From the NCBI GenBank assembly GCA_010909725.1, contig JAACMV010000016.1:1031501-1095500 (forward strand): DNA of 64,000 nucleotides, read 5' to 3'. The notes beneath the pieces were generated by a model. It had not been told where the DNA came from and searched no databases. It saw only the letters and a program-made list of their open reading frames with translations. The translations under genes were made by a program, and so were the position numbers. Shown in pieces: positions 10,173 through 21,544 of this stretch (position 1 is its first letter; every line of letters starts with the position of its first letter). This stretch comes from Picochlorum sp. 'celeri'. Taxonomy: Eukaryota; Chlorophyta; Trebouxiophyceae.

Positions 10173-12974
10173 ATGAGCTGGCAATGTCGTGGTAGTGCAC
10201 CTGCATTTCTGACATGCAACTGTGGTGCTAGAGTCTCGTTTCGAGAGAGGGCTAATCCACTGCGTCAATTTCACAATTTTGACATCAGGAGGAGTTTATC
10301 TGGTGGATATCATGGGCCGGAAACCGCCAATAGCTCGCTTTCGAACGAGGAGCTTTACAAAACAGTGCTTGGAGATGCTTTGCAAGACAGCATTCGAGAG
10401 GTATGGCAGGCATACCGGGCTTTTCGTCTCTCACAGGACCAAGACGTGGAGGTACATCAGGTCAAGTCCATGTTAAGGGATTTTCTGAAGACAGCGTTGG
10501 AGGAATTTGGTGATCGACGAGAGGATTTGCAACAATTGTCGTGGGCGGATGTGGTCAAACTGTTTTGGCTTTCTGTGCACGCAGAACTCGGACAGATCCA
10601 GCTAGATCTCTTTCTTAGTACATTGATCCCTGTTGTGCGGGATAAAGTAGATGCAGGGGAGCGTTTGTCGCACAGGTTGTCTCTTTCACTGCTGATGGCA
10701 AGCCTGAGGCTTGATGCCACAGAAGACGTGATGAGCCTGGTGTCGTTCGAGTATAGATCTTTGAATACGGACGATATTCTTCGTCTTTGCTACATCTATG
10801 CTCAATCGAACCAGTATGAGAGTACTGATGCTTTCGGTAAGGAATTGTCTCGCAGAATCTCCTCAAATCTGCTGGAGGAAATTCGAGGTGTGGAATTTCA
10901 GGACTTCCTGGACCATGTTCCCAAAATCAAGTGGAATCCTTCGGTTAGAGAGAAAAAAGAAATATATAGGAAAGCAGAAGGATGTAGGACTCACCTGACG
11001 GCATCCAACATTGCCAGCTTGGTTCAACTGCTGAACAGGCCTCCATATTTGTCTGCAGAGGACATGCAGCAGGTTTCGTCCCTCGTGTCGTATAGACTGC
11101 ACCTATGCAGTATGAAAGAGCTGGGAATTATTGCAAAGACTTTGAGCCGTTTTCATGAGAATAGTCCTCGTCATTGGACTGCCATCATGTTTGATGACAT
11201 AGCAGCACAAGCTACAACATGTGTTGATAGTGCCGATCCAAAAGATGTCGTCAGGCTGATTCAAGCATTTCAAAATGCTCAAATAAAACCAGAGGGTTTA
11301 TTGGATGTATTGGACATATGGGCGGACAAAAGACTGGCGTCTATGAATGCGCAAGGTATCAGTTTGGCCATGGCTCATTTTGCCAGGATTGGTGAAGCAT
11401 CTCAGAGGTTGTTACACACAGCAGTCACGGTCGCTGAATCCACAATGGATCAGATGTCCTCATCAGACGCTTCGAGATTGATTTGGGCATTTGCGAGGCT
11501 GGAGTATTATCCTGGAGACAGACTGTTGCAGGAAGGGATCCAAATTTTGCAGTCTTCAACAACAGCGACAGACTTTAGCGACAGGGATACAGCAAACCTT
11601 TTCTGGGGCATTGTGAAACTTGGAAAATACCCTTCTGCGACTGAGCATTCAAAGATCGCTTCAAACTTGTATAGGACCCCAGGAAAACTTAGTGGACAAT
11701 CTGCTGCACTTTTGCTCTGGTCATTCGCCTCCTCTCAGGATGCCACTGGAAATGCTACTGCAGGGCAGAAATTTTACAGCACAATATATAGGCTGGGAAT
11801 GGAAGTTTATCGGGACATCAATCAGGTAGATTCACAGTCCATCTCAATGACTGCATGGAGTTTGGGGGTTTTGAAGGTTCCTCATAAAGAGTTTGTGTCA
11901 AGTCTGGATCAACTTGTGCTATCTAATCGGCTCAATTCTTTTGAACCACAGCATGTTTCTAATTTGTTGTGGGGTCTCGCAAAGAGTGGGGCGCATCCTA
12001 GTAAAGAATGTTTGGATAGCATCCTACAGGTGAGGATAATAACACATATCTGCATTTGATGACCACCTCTGACATGATTTGTACGTGTGCAGGTTTTGTC
12101 GGGAAACTTGCATGCATTCTCTCCGCAAGAAATATTCAATATATGTTGGAGCTATGCCACTCTAGGAGTCGCTGCATCCCCAATCGTCCCTGAAATAGTC
12201 CTTGAGCTGGAGATTCGTGGTACAGAATTCGAGGGGCTGGAATTATCTGGGCTTGCATGGTCACTGAGCAGACTGCTCCGCTTGCAACATATCCAGGACG
12301 GATATTACAATGTGGATGAGTTGCCGAAAAGGATTGTTCACGTCGTTGAGCAAGAGTTGCCAAAGCATATGCCCAGTCTTGAAGCGAGCCAGGTTGCCAT
12401 GGCTGTGGTTGGCCTTGGTAGGTTATCAGAGATGGACAAGACAATTAATATAAATCCCTCGCTGATCGACTTTTCTCTCGATACATTCCACAAAAATATC
12501 GTAGATGAAAATTTCAGCATCAGTTCAGTGAATACTGTACTGGAAGGCATCCAAATACTTGGTAGACAGCTCCCACCTGCCCTGCATGCAGCCTTGAGAA
12601 GCAACATTACTGTTTCTACACTCACACAGACACGGATCTGGGAGACCTGTGACTTATGTTACAACACATGCGCGTGCAATATGACGGATGTATCTCTAGA
12701 GATATTGGCATTCATTGATGAGCAAATTGCAGATAACCAGAGGATTACACCAAGAGCATCCATCATGTTGCTCCACACCATGTGCCAGTTGGACTCGTAT
12801 CCCACGGCCACAGTATTTCAAACGACATCGAAACTCGCGTCCCTGTCTCCCAACTATAATTTAAGTGATAAGTGGCTTTCGGTACTGGCTCAGACAAGGA
12901 AAAACCTCCCTATGCATATCAAACACATGCTTGAATTGCATCCAGAGTGGGAAGAAAAATTGCAAAACCTGTGA
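10173..12974 (+). CDS. Organellar helical-repeat (HPR/OPR-like) RNA-metabolism protein
   Basis: Exons 10173-12029 and 12093-12974 (63-bp phase-0 intron) encode 912 residues. From about residue 420 onward there are many copies of a helical repeat with a conserved Trp-Ala core: SRLIWAFARL, ANLFWGIVKLGKYPS, ALLLWSFASS, MTAWSLGVLKV, SNLLWGLAKSGAHPS, FNICWSYATLG and SGLAWSLSRL. This LWALAKL-type motif is known from heptatricopeptide and octotricopeptide (FASTK-like) proteins that bind RNA in mitochondria or plastids of algae and apicomplexans. The N-terminus (RVSFRERANPLRQFHN) is basic and could be a targeting peptide. No C-terminal RAP domain is evident. The stop lies 18 bp from the stop of convergent MED18. 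Confidence 0.7.
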
Positions 12975-12992
12975 ATCTCATTCAAATGATAT

Positions 12993-13726
12993 TTATTTAT
13001 TACGCTCTTTCATCCACTTCTTTCTATCTATAATAGGCACTAAATTCACCCCATACGACTGGAGCAGCTTGATCAGCCATGCGAGCTCTTCCAAAGCCTT
13101 CTCATGGCCATCATCTGGATGGATATCAACCCATGCCTCCACCACCTGCGTGCCTGATCCATCACAACACTCTCCCTTTGATACCGCACCATCATCTGTT
13201 TCTTGCCCTGTATATAAAGTGTATAATATCGTCTGCACTCGAGCTCCACGAGGTGATATGATATCGCTGGCAACCCCATCTTTGACAAGATGATACTGAA
13301 CCGTATACCCCACGTCTCTCCAGGCGCTTGGAGACATTTCTCTACCTTTTCCTTCGCTCGGCATGGGTACATGTTTCGACAATCGCACAGTCGCGCAGAG
13401 ACTATCAAGAACCTTGTCCCCCCAAGGTGGCTTTGAAAATTGGGAAGCGACCCACCTGCAGAATGACAGGCGTGATGAGTGAGTCCTTCAGACAAGGCAA
13501 CCCCCATTGCAGTCAGTCGGTCGTACCTCGTGCCTTCCGCATATACGCCCTTGCGTTCGTTCACACGATATCTCTGTACAACGATGTCAGATTTTGTGCC
13601 ATGTTTCATCGCAATTTCGTGGATTTCAATCGGACAAGGGGTCGCCAACCCTGACATGGCAGAGAACAACTCTTTCACGTCACTCACATTCTCAGGCCTC
13701 ACGATCCCATTCACCCGTGCCTCCAT
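12993..13726 (-). CDS. MED18: Mediator complex subunit 18 (probable)
   Basis: Exons 13726-13527 and 13455-12993 with a 71-bp phase-2 intron (donor GTACGA, acceptor TTCTGCAG) encode 220 residues. The N-terminus MEARVNGIVRPENVSDVKEL with downstream IEIHEIAMKHG matches the MED18 start (plant form: MECVVQGII...ALEILLQGLCG...IHEICLK). Later blocks, VGYTVQYHLVKDG, TILYTLYT and VEAWVDI, fit its beta-barrel strands. MED18 is a head-module subunit that bridges Mediator to RNA polymerase II and, in plants, transcription factors. The length is normal for the family. Reading through the intron gives an unrelated alternative C-terminus, which I reject because the spliced frame continues the domain. Confidence 0.7.
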
Positions 13727-13945
13727 ATCAAATCAATATTAGTTAATTAATTATCATTAATGCGATGCAATCGCATGCGCAGAAGGATTCTTTCATCATC
13801 TTGCCCATTCCTTACATACGTATTTCAAATTCGTTCTTCCTGACCTTTTCAAGGCCTTGAACTTCAAGGCTTCGGAAGCCTAGGCTTTTCACCATGCATG
13901 CATGGTGTGCAGTCGTACTACTCTAATGATGACGGTGATACCTGA

Positions 13946-15649
13946 TTACATATGTGTGTGATATGGATTCCTATGGCGTTTGATTTCATCATATGACGCA
14001 ATCAGACACCTCTTAATATCAGCATAACTGACAACCAGCATGGATGTCTCATCCCTGCTCAAAAGCATTACTTTTTCATTCAACCCAGCATCTGCCTTAT
14101 TTATTGCATCAATGGTCATTCCCCAATCATTCAATGGTTGTCCTTGGTCATCCACTTGGTGGAAAAGAAAGTCTCTGAACAATTTCAAAAGATATCTGTC
14201 GCCAGTCTCAGCCCACCGAGTATCACCCATCAATTCTGCCCTGTCCACTACGGTATTCAATTTCATCAGAAATCTCGCAATCCTTCCATTCTCAACCTCT
14301 TTCGTCATTTCCATCGCTATAGTATCAATAGATGATTGATTCGAGCCGAGTTCATCGAGCAGCCTTGGTCCAAGGGCTGCGGCAACATTTCTCCAGCTTT
14401 GAAACCCACCTTTATGGGATGCAATGAGCCCAGCAACGATATGGCACAGCTCTCTAGAGTACGAAACAATCATCTGATCCAAGCTAGGTCGTTCATTTTT
14501 CGCAGCACAGGCCAACAAGAGGATCAAGGATCCCAGCGCAGACAGATCAAGCAACTGTGCTGCCTGCACATCAACTGGCCCTTGCTGCCCGACTAGGACA
14601 TCTGCGACACCTAAAAATCCAAACCGAATTCTATCAGGAGAGCATACAAGTATTTTCGATGGATGCATGGCCACAGGGCCAACATATAATCCAGCAGAGT
14701 GGATTGCTTTCAATGCACAAACCATTTGCACCAGATACGACCATATCATCTCCTCAGACAGTTCAGGCTTTTCCTCCTGAAGACCACCATCCTTCAGTGG
14801 ATTAATGTACAGTTGCCCAAGCGTGCACGCCCCTGGATGATAGTCCGAACTGATAAACATGGATGGAGTGTCCATGAACTCTTCTGATACAAATGCCTCT
14901 CTCATCCCCACAATATTCGGATGATTTGCGACAGTGCTCCAGGTATCAATAGCCTTTTTAGCCCGCTCTAAAAGCTCAGTGGTTGGAACAAGATGTCGGC
15001 CATCGAATCGCCTCAACATGTACGCCGCCCCATCACCGTGATGAACTGCCTTCATGGCAAGCATTGGAACAGACGCAACACACGAAGGCTGCTGCATCGA
15101 CGTCCCAAAATTCTCCAACGGACATATTGAATGATACGATTGAATGGTCTCTGGAATAGATAACGAAGTCCTAGTCTCTTCATCCAGGTGAGACATGCAC
15201 AGATAATTATGTTGCTGTAATGTTTGAACCAGAGTCTCTGAAGCAAACTGACCCACCAACTGCCTCACACCCTTGTCCACCATAAAGGTGGATATCAAAG
15301 GGCGATGGACACCCGGGCCTTGTGGTCCCCTACCTCGCCCTCGACCCCTACCTCGTGACCCCCGCCTTCCACCTCGACCAACACTCTGCTGTTGATGATA
15401 GGAACCCCGTTGCACCTGTGCACGCGCATGTCCCTCTTTAGAACCGAGCATTGATGACGAACCTCCTGTATATCCCCCGGTGTCATGACCGAATGATCGT
15501 CGCTGTGTGCTTCCACCCGTCGTCTCGCCGAAAGGCTGAACAGCCCGAAACATGGCTGTCGCCTGATCCACCATACCAGAGGCACTAGGCCCCCCTGTTG
15601 AAGATGAGGATATTCCCAACGTATCGTCCCCATCTATTAACCCATCCAT
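13946..15649 (-). CDS. PAN3: PAN3, pseudokinase subunit of the PAN2-PAN3 deadenylase
   Basis: Intronless, 567 residues. The N-terminal third is Gly/Ser/Arg-rich with an RGG-like stretch (GRGGRRGSRGRGRGRGRG). The pseudokinase domain follows: PLENFG, YMLRRFDGRHLVPT, TWSTVANHPNIVGMREAFVS, DYHPGACTLGQLY and WSYLVQMVCALKAIHSAGLYVGPVAMHPSKILV. It ends in the PAN3 coiled coil and C-terminal knob domain (RDFLFHQVDDQGQPLNDWGM). PAN3 recruits PAN2 to mRNA poly(A) tails in the cytoplasm. Kinase catalytic residues are absent, as expected for the family. The N-terminal PAM2 motif of animal and fungal PAN3 is not obvious. TGTAA overlaps the stop codon on this strand. Confidence 0.9.
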   Translation of the reverse strand: MDGLIDGDDTLGISSSSTGGPSASGMVDQATAMFRAVQPFGETTGGSTQRRSFGHDTGGYTGGSSSMLGSKEGHARAQVQRGSYHQQQSVGRGGRRGSRGRGRGRGRGPQGPGVHRPLISTFMVDKGVRQLVGQFASETLVQTLQQHNYLCMSHLDEETRTSLSIPETIQSYHSICPLENFGTSMQQPSCVASVPMLAMKAVHHGDGAAYMLRRFDGRHLVPTTELLERAKKAIDTWSTVANHPNIVGMREAFVSEEFMDTPSMFISSDYHPGACTLGQLYINPLKDGGLQEEKPELSEEMIWSYLVQMVCALKAIHSAGLYVGPVAMHPSKILVCSPDRIRFGFLGVADVLVGQQGPVDVQAAQLLDLSALGSLILLLACAAKNERPSLDQMIVSYSRELCHIVAGLIASHKGGFQSWRNVAAALGPRLLDELGSNQSSIDTIAMEMTKEVENGRIARFLMKLNTVVDRAELMGDTRWAETGDRYLLKLFRDFLFHQVDDQGQPLNDWGMTIDAINKADAGLNEKVMLLSRDETSMLVVSYADIKRCLIASYDEIKRHRNPYHTHM

Positions 15650-15950
15650 ATCAATGCAGATACTGCGTCCCTGTCGCGGAGACAGCTAGTGGAAAGATAT
15701 TTGAGCAACGTGACGCTCTTGGGATCGCGAATCTTTGTATCTAACTACTTCCGAGTACTAAATAAATAGCGAATAATACAATGAGTACGATTGTCGTCCC
15801 AAAACACAAACCCGCTGTCTAAGCAACAAAAAAGACATCGATTGAGTCCGAATTAAGTACATTTAGAAATTTTAGAATCAGAAATTCTGATATCAGAGAT
15901 ACGATGATTTGTACCCTGCATTGTCATTCGTTTAGATATAAAATACCATC
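15650..15950. other. Divergent promoter region, PAN3 / aldo-keto reductase
   Basis: AT-rich 301-bp spacer between head-to-head genes. It contains a small imperfect inverted repeat around 15866-15897 (fragments of AGAAATT/AATTTCT). No gene is seen. Confidence 0.4.
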
Positions 15951-17156
15951 ATGATGGAAATTTCGGGAATCAATCGCTGTTTGGAGACATGTCACGGTGT
16001 GTGGACCCAGAAGCAGCACCCACCTGTTGCCCGACTGCGGCCTTTGAGGCACTCCACTGTATGTGCTTCATCTACTGGACACGCGTCTGAAAGGGTTCGC
16101 CTTGGCGATAGTGATATGTACGTCTCGAAATGCTGTTTGGGAACGATGACTTGGGGTCAGCAGAATACAGAGGAGGAGGCACACAAACAGCTCGATTACG
16201 CGCTCGAGCGCGGGATCAATTTTATTGATACTGCAGAAATTTACCCAGTGCCCCCGGTGAAGGAAACACAGGGCCGTACTGATAGATATATCGGGTCATG
16301 GTTCAAGTCAAGGCAGGGAGCACGAGACCAGGTTGTGCTTGCAACAAAAGTGTCAGGATATGGGCGACAGACATATTTACGGCGTGATGGATCGCTTCCT
16401 CGAGTGAACGAGAAGAATATCGTCGAGAGTGTGGATGCAAGCTTGGAGCGACTTGGTGTCGATCATGTTGACTTGTTACAAATTCATTGGCCTGATAGGT
16501 ATGTCCCTCTGTTTGGAGCACAGAGCTATGATTCATCTCAGGAAAGGCCAGACGATGTGCCTTTTGAAGAGCAGCTCATGGGATTAGAAAAGGTGATCAA
16601 GGCTGGCAAAGTATTGAACATTGGTGTTTCAAACGAAACGTCATATGGTGTCATGAAGTTTTCTGAATTGGCAGCATCTGCTGGTCTCCCAAAGATTCAA
16701 ACTATTCAGAATAGTTATTCTTTACTCGTACGAGGTTCGTTCGAGACGGATTTGGCCGAAGTATGCGCCCCTCGCCAATGCAACGTATCGCTCTTGGCCT
16801 ACTCCCCATTGGCAGGAGGTTCCCTGACAGGAAAGTACATGACAGAGGATGAATCCAAAATTGCCAAGAGTCGATTCACGTTGTTCCAGGGCTACATGAA
16901 GAGATATCAGCAATCGATCGCCAAAGAAGCCGTCGCAGAGTACTGCAAGGTTGCAGAGAGACACAACCTGTCGCCAGCTCAACTAGCCTTGGCATGGTGC
17001 CACAGCAGATGGTTTGTCGCATCCACCATCATCGGAGCCACCACCATGGATCAACTGAAAGAGAACATAGACGCATTTGATGCCACCTTATCCGACGAAT
17101 GCCTCCACGACATTGCTCAAGTCTACAAAAGGTACAGAGATCCATCCTTCAACTAA
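15951..17156 (+). CDS. Aldo/keto reductase, Tas-like, probably plastid-targeted
   Basis: Intronless, 401 residues. The first 50 or so residues are basic and Ser-rich with VCASS, like a plastid transit peptide. The AKR barrel starts at MYVSKCCLGTMTWG and includes GINFIDTAEIYPVPPVKETQ (catalytic Asp and Tyr), VVLATKVSG (Lys), VDLLQIHWPDRY (His), LNIGVSNETSYG and LLAYSPLAGGSLTGKY, then the cofactor-binding VASTIIGATTMDQLKENI. These are the motifs of the bacterial Tas/YghZ group that reduces aldehydes and ketones with NADPH. The physiological substrate is unknown. The start is the first of two adjacent ATGs. TGTAA lies at 17237-17241. Confidence 0.88.
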   Translation: MMEISGINRCLETCHGVWTQKQHPPVARLRPLRHSTVCASSTGHASERVRLGDSDMYVSKCCLGTMTWGQQNTEEEAHKQLDYALERGINFIDTAEIYPVPPVKETQGRTDRYIGSWFKSRQGARDQVVLATKVSGYGRQTYLRRDGSLPRVNEKNIVESVDASLERLGVDHVDLLQIHWPDRYVPLFGAQSYDSSQERPDDVPFEEQLMGLEKVIKAGKVLNIGVSNETSYGVMKFSELAASAGLPKIQTIQNSYSLLVRGSFETDLAEVCAPRQCNVSLLAYSPLAGGSLTGKYMTEDESKIAKSRFTLFQGYMKRYQQSIAKEAVAEYCKVAERHNLSPAQLALAWCHSRWFVASTIIGATTMDQLKENIDAFDATLSDECLHDIAQVYKRYRDPSFN

Positions 17157-17405
17157 GGAGGTTATGTAGTTGGACAATCCAAGAAGAAAATGCATTCCTT
17201 GATTGAGGTCCCGGAATCTGCTAACAACGCATTTCATGTAACACCCTATTCTGGAATTTGACATATCGCTTCATTGTAAATTACCTGGAGGATACAAACA
17301 AAAGCAAAGACTCTCTCGCCTAGACCACACGTGCAACTGGAATAGGTCACAAGCGCGTTGGGGTATTCAGAAATCGAATGCATTCCTAAACTACAAATTG
17401 AAAGA

Positions 17406-18921
17406 ATGAATTCTATAGAAAAGGATGGACAGGGCAGTGCGAATCTAGACTTTGCACTGGAGGCAGTTGGTGCTTCGGATGATGGAGAATTTTTGACTGG
17501 GGAAGAACTGACGATCGATCATATCCAACGATTATCAAGTAAGTTGAAGTTTGATTCTTGATGCCTGTAGCGTATGAGCCTGTTTGTCGGATCGCCCGGG
17601 GTGGTGTGATTCCATTGTTGTTGTTTCACTGTTTTTTACCTCTTCTTCACTGTTTTCTTCAGCTTCGACACCAGAGCTAGAGTATCAGTCGTCACCTGTG
17701 CAGAATGGGGATGGAGCATACTTGAAGGTTGATGTGGAGCCATCGTCAACGGAGGCGTCGTATTCATCAATGGGGACAGACCAGAATGTGCCTTCGCCAA
17801 CAGGGTCATCATCGAGTGGCAAGCCTTCTGTGTCTCCGTTGCCGCGGGTGAAATCACCGCGTAAAGTACCACATGATCCGCCTGTGACTCCTGGGAGTCG
17901 CTCGAAGAAAAAGTCTCCTCTGCCGCGGGTGGCCATGCTGGCACAAAACTCTGCAAAGAAACCTGCAGTTGAGCCAAAAAAGTCATCGCCCCCTCCTTTC
18001 CGTACGGGAGGCAAGGCGACAGCATTGCAAGACCCTCCCAAACGGTACACGTCAACAAGGACGTCGTCTGCGTCGTCAGTGTTGGCTAGGGACCAAAGCA
18101 GGCAGTCTAGTATGAGGAGCACTGCTGGAACAAAGTCGGCAAAGTTTGCTGAGCGTCCCCAGTGGGGAGTCAGTCATCCTCAAACATCTGTGACTCCTCC
18201 TACTAGAAAGACGCATTCGAGGACTGTCACGCCATCCTCGGGATCTAGAAGAGCAATAGCAAAGCCACCTGAGAATATAAAGCGGGCGCTTCAGGAGAGC
18301 AAGGCTCTTTCCACAATGGATTCTGTGGAATCAAAAGACGACTCGGATATGCAAAACCTAAAAGAAATTCTTCAGGATATAAAGACGATTAAATCAGAGC
18401 TCGGCGTGGAGAGCGAAACGGTGGAGAAAGAAGATGATCAGGGTGGGGAGGCCACAGCAGAGAGCGGTGCTGCAGTCTCTGAAGAGAATGGTATTGCAGC
18501 AGGGGAAGCTGCCATAGAGAATGCCAATGATGATATTTTGAAAGAAGAAAAATCAGCAGAGGAGAATGTAGGTGAAGGCGAGCCGATTGCGGTGGAAGAA
18601 GAGTGTGTGCAGGAAGGCATTCCACAGCAGACCTCTGATGATGTCCATCATGATGATGGTATGGCCAGTGCGGCGGATGAATCGAAAGACAATCAAGTTG
18701 AAGACCAAGAAAAGAACATAGTAGAAAGCCAAGAAGACGTTGACGGTGGTGATGCTTCTGCAGACGACAATGATGATGACAACAAGCCAGCAGTTCCTGA
18801 GGCTGATGTCGCTGATAACATGGCTTCGTTGCGGGTGGAGGCCTCTGAGAAACAATCCACTACCCTGGAAGTAGAACCAGAAGTGAAAGCCAAACAGTTG
18901 TGCTCTTGTTCCATCATGTAG
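17406..18921 (+). CDS. Low-complexity acidic protein ending in a CaaX box
   Basis: Exons 17406-17538 and 17663-18921, with a 124-bp phase-1 intron, encode 463 residues. The first third of exon 2 is Ser/Pro/Lys-rich (SPLPRVKSPRKVPHDPP, SRSKKKSPLPR). The second half is strongly acidic and Ala/Glu-rich, with a short predicted helix (NLKEILQDIKTIKSELGVES). It ends CSCSIM: the last four residues CSIM form a CaaX box, where terminal Met favours farnesylation, and an adjacent Cys could be palmitoylated. This suggests membrane tethering of a largely disordered protein. I recognise no family. The basic-then-acidic layout could reflect a cytoskeleton or membrane linker, which is speculation. Confidence 0.7.
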
Positions 18922-19187
18922 GCAGTATAATATATACATATTCATACATTTCTTCACCACCTTCCTTCCTTAAAAAAGAACAAAAAATAAGGGGGTCACG
19001 TGGCCCCTAACCCCAAAATGTGGTGACGTGTCCCATGTGTTGATTCCGACACGGTTCCTTCTGGACGCCGCATTCTAAATTCAACGAAAACTTTTTCTCG
19101 AAAAGATTCAGATTTCTTAGACGGAGGATCTACTGAACGAAATTTCCTTATCTGCAGAGAAGGCCCAAAACAAGTGAAACAAAGACC
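18922..19187. promoter_or_regulatory. Short spacer with G-box-like CACGTG element
   Basis: Just downstream of the CaaX gene the plus strand reads GGGGTCACGTGGCCCC (about 18992-19007), with a palindromic G-box core CACGTG, followed by GGTGACGTGTCC. It sits about 190 bp upstream of the small ORF at 19188 and may belong to its promoter. In plants G-boxes bind bZIP/bHLH factors; function here is inferred. Confidence 0.35.
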
Positions 19188-19424
19188 ATGCCACTTACAA
19201 CGCAGTTTGCACCATTATCGACAGTCTTGTCGGTGGTTGTTCCATCCATCATTGCTACCTCGGCGATCTATGAGTACTTTAGAGTCACTCACCCACCCGC
19301 TGTGAGTTTTACGTCGGCTTGGATGAGCTCCACGCATGATGCGACAGAGCACAAGCAGAGGGAGGCATCTGCTGAGGCAGTCATCATGGACCCGTTCAGG
19401 AGGGCCAGAGAACATGGCCATTAA
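19188..19424 (+). CDS. Small membrane protein, 78 residues, unknown
   Basis: An ATG-initiated frame with one hydrophobic segment (TVLSVVVPSIIATSAIYEYF) followed by a polar, His/Arg-containing tail ending MDPFRRAREHGH. The layout resembles small accessory subunits of respiratory or photosynthetic membrane complexes, but I recognise no specific family. Support for being real: clean ATG, composition unlike the flanks and a plausible upstream promoter. Confidence 0.5.
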   Translation: MPLTTQFAPLSTVLSVVVPSIIATSAIYEYFRVTHPPAVSFTSAWMSSTHDATEHKQREASAEAVIMDPFRRAREHGH

Positions 19425-20143
19425 TCATTCATTGAATTGTACTGTCTCTGGCACAAGATGGATGGATGGAATGTGCTGGTATACTGGCATTGCTATGGCA
19501 GAATACCCCTCTCTTGAGGGTGTTGACTGTGTCAACCAAGAATTTGTCATGTTTTTTTTTTTGTACCTGCGAGTACATGTTTTTATACGTATATATAGTA
19601 GCTTTGAAATACGATGTTTGATGATAGAGAATGTAATGCATATCAGGAAATTTCATCGGGTTCCATGGCATGGAAGATTCCCTTTGCAAACCCAATTCCC
19701 ATGCTCTGCAAACCAAATATGCATGGTTTCCCACATGTGCATCCTCTGCCTGCCAACGCGACTGATATGCGTGCATATAAGAGTATCTGTTGATAGTAGC
19801 GCATAGTAGTCGTGATACAAATGACCAAAAGACATGCAATATAATAGTTCTCGGACATGTCACTGTACTCTCCGCAGGAGAGATACTCTTGCTATCCGTT
19901 ATTTCCCATCAAGGCAGAATTTGATCGAGCAAGTCGTTCATCGAGCGTTAGTTCTCCGCCGTTTCTCTCAAGGCATGGAATCCAATTGTAGAGATTCCAT
20001 CACCTACCACCGCAAGTACAATATCAAAATAATAATCATAAAGTATATATATAGTTCTTCTCAGACACAGAGAAGCGTCTGTCTGAGGTCTTTCGCCCCT
20101 GAAACCAACTCAAGACGGGTGTACGAGAGTTTGAACATAACCC
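19425..20143. other. Intergenic region upstream of the TKL-like kinase
   Basis: No supported gene in 719 bp. Short overlapping frames on both strands have no domain features. A stem with arms GGAATC/GATTCC lies around 19977-19998. It includes the 3' end of the small membrane protein gene and the kinase promoter. Confidence 0.4.
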
Positions 20144-21544
20144 ATGCAAACAGACGGATTGGTGACTCGTATACATCTGAATCAAACATTTCATATGAAT
20201 AGAGAGGGAATATTGAGGGCTGACGGGGCTGCAACCCCAGGGTTTATATCAGACGTGGAGAACACGTCACCTTTTGCGTCTGAGCAACACTCCCAGGGTG
20301 AGGAGGTTTTGGAGGCGGATCACTTTGATATATTCAATACACTCTTGGATATACGTGATGCGAAGAATGTGATGAAAGATGTGCATTTGGGGCCTTTGCT
20401 TGGGAATGGTTCCTACGGAAACGTGTACCTTGGATACCACGAGGTGTTTGGCAAAGTTGCTGTCAAGGTGATTCCGATTCAGAGCTGCGCAAAGTTGAGA
20501 GAGTTCGATATGGAGGTGAAGACTGGCTTGGATATAAAGCATAGGAATGTGACTGCATTGCACGAATGGAGGGTTGTGCAGACCAAATACTATGTATCCT
20601 CTGCACTGTCTGATGATGGCCCATGTCCTACCCATGTATCATCATCTCCCTTTTGCCAGAAGGCCAGTTCAGATGGTAGCCCTAATGCCGTGTATCAGAG
20701 ATTGCAAAGCATGAGGCATCGGTTATATTCGAGCAACTGCTCTGCCGGGTTTTCTCGGATGAGTTCGAGCAACAGTATTGGCAGCAATCCCTCATCGACA
20801 CAGGGATCTCCCGTGAAAGATATGCAGGCCTCCAATGGACAGACAGAAGAAGGAAATGGCTGTCATTGTAACATATGCTCTAGCGAGTGGATTGAATTAT
20901 GGTTGATTCAGGAGCTGTGTTGTCTCGGAACTCTTTCCAAAGCTATCGAGAAGGGCTCTTTTACAGAGATTGGAAAGGATGCCAGTAAAAAGTTGCGGTT
21001 TGTGACCAAGATTGCTTTGGATATTGCCAGAGGCATCGCTGCGCTGCATGAAAGAGATGTGATTCACGGAGATTTATCGTCGAACAATGTCATGCTCGCG
21101 CGTGATGGTGATGATGAGGTGGAAGATGAGGTGTGTCTCAAACCTTGGACATTGGATGCGTCAGACCCATTGTTGATGCCTGTGGCCAAGTTGATTGATT
21201 TTGGGCGTTCGAAATCCACCGCCAGATGTACTCAACACACAGACTCCTTGAGCACGTTGGCATACATGAGTCCCGAAATGTTGAGCAATGGTACCATCAC
21301 CCCTGCGGCAGACACCTACTCCTTTGGAGTCCTCCTGTGGGAGCTTTGGATGAATGCCCTGGCATGGGACGGCCTTTTGGCCGCTCAAATTATAGTACAG
21401 CGAAGCATGGGTAAAGTTCTGGACATACCTGAGGATACACCACCTGAACTTGAACATCTCATGCGAGATTGTCTCGCTGAAGATAGGCATATGAGACCGC
21501 TCATTGGCGAGATCATCAGCAGGCTGATATCCATGCAGCCATGA
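20144..21544 (+). CDS. Protein kinase, TKL-like, with a Cys/Ser-rich insert
   Basis: Intronless, 466 residues. Kinase features in order: glycine loop LGNGSYGNVYLGY, beta-3 lysine VAVKVI, an unusually long insert of about 90 residues (Ser-rich, ending with CHCNICSSEWIELW) before the hinge, catalytic loop HGDLSSNNVML, metal motif IDFGRSK, and the activation-segment end LAYMSPEML with DTYSFGVLLWELW. All catalytic residues are present except that HRD is HGD, making it a non-RD kinase. Green algae carry large families of such TKL/MAP3K-like kinases with inserts at this position. The substrate is unknown. An earlier ATG in frame was not found; a second possible start is 51 bp downstream. Confidence 0.85.
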   Translation: MQTDGLVTRIHLNQTFHMNREGILRADGAATPGFISDVENTSPFASEQHSQGEEVLEADHFDIFNTLLDIRDAKNVMKDVHLGPLLGNGSYGNVYLGYHEVFGKVAVKVIPIQSCAKLREFDMEVKTGLDIKHRNVTALHEWRVVQTKYYVSSALSDDGPCPTHVSSSPFCQKASSDGSPNAVYQRLQSMRHRLYSSNCSAGFSRMSSSNSIGSNPSSTQGSPVKDMQASNGQTEEGNGCHCNICSSEWIELWLIQELCCLGTLSKAIEKGSFTEIGKDASKKLRFVTKIALDIARGIAALHERDVIHGDLSSNNVMLARDGDDEVEDEVCLKPWTLDASDPLLMPVAKLIDFGRSKSTARCTQHTDSLSTLAYMSPEMLSNGTITPAADTYSFGVLLWELWMNALAWDGLLAAQIIVQRSMGKVLDIPEDTPPELEHLMRDCLAEDRHMRPLIGEIISRLISMQP

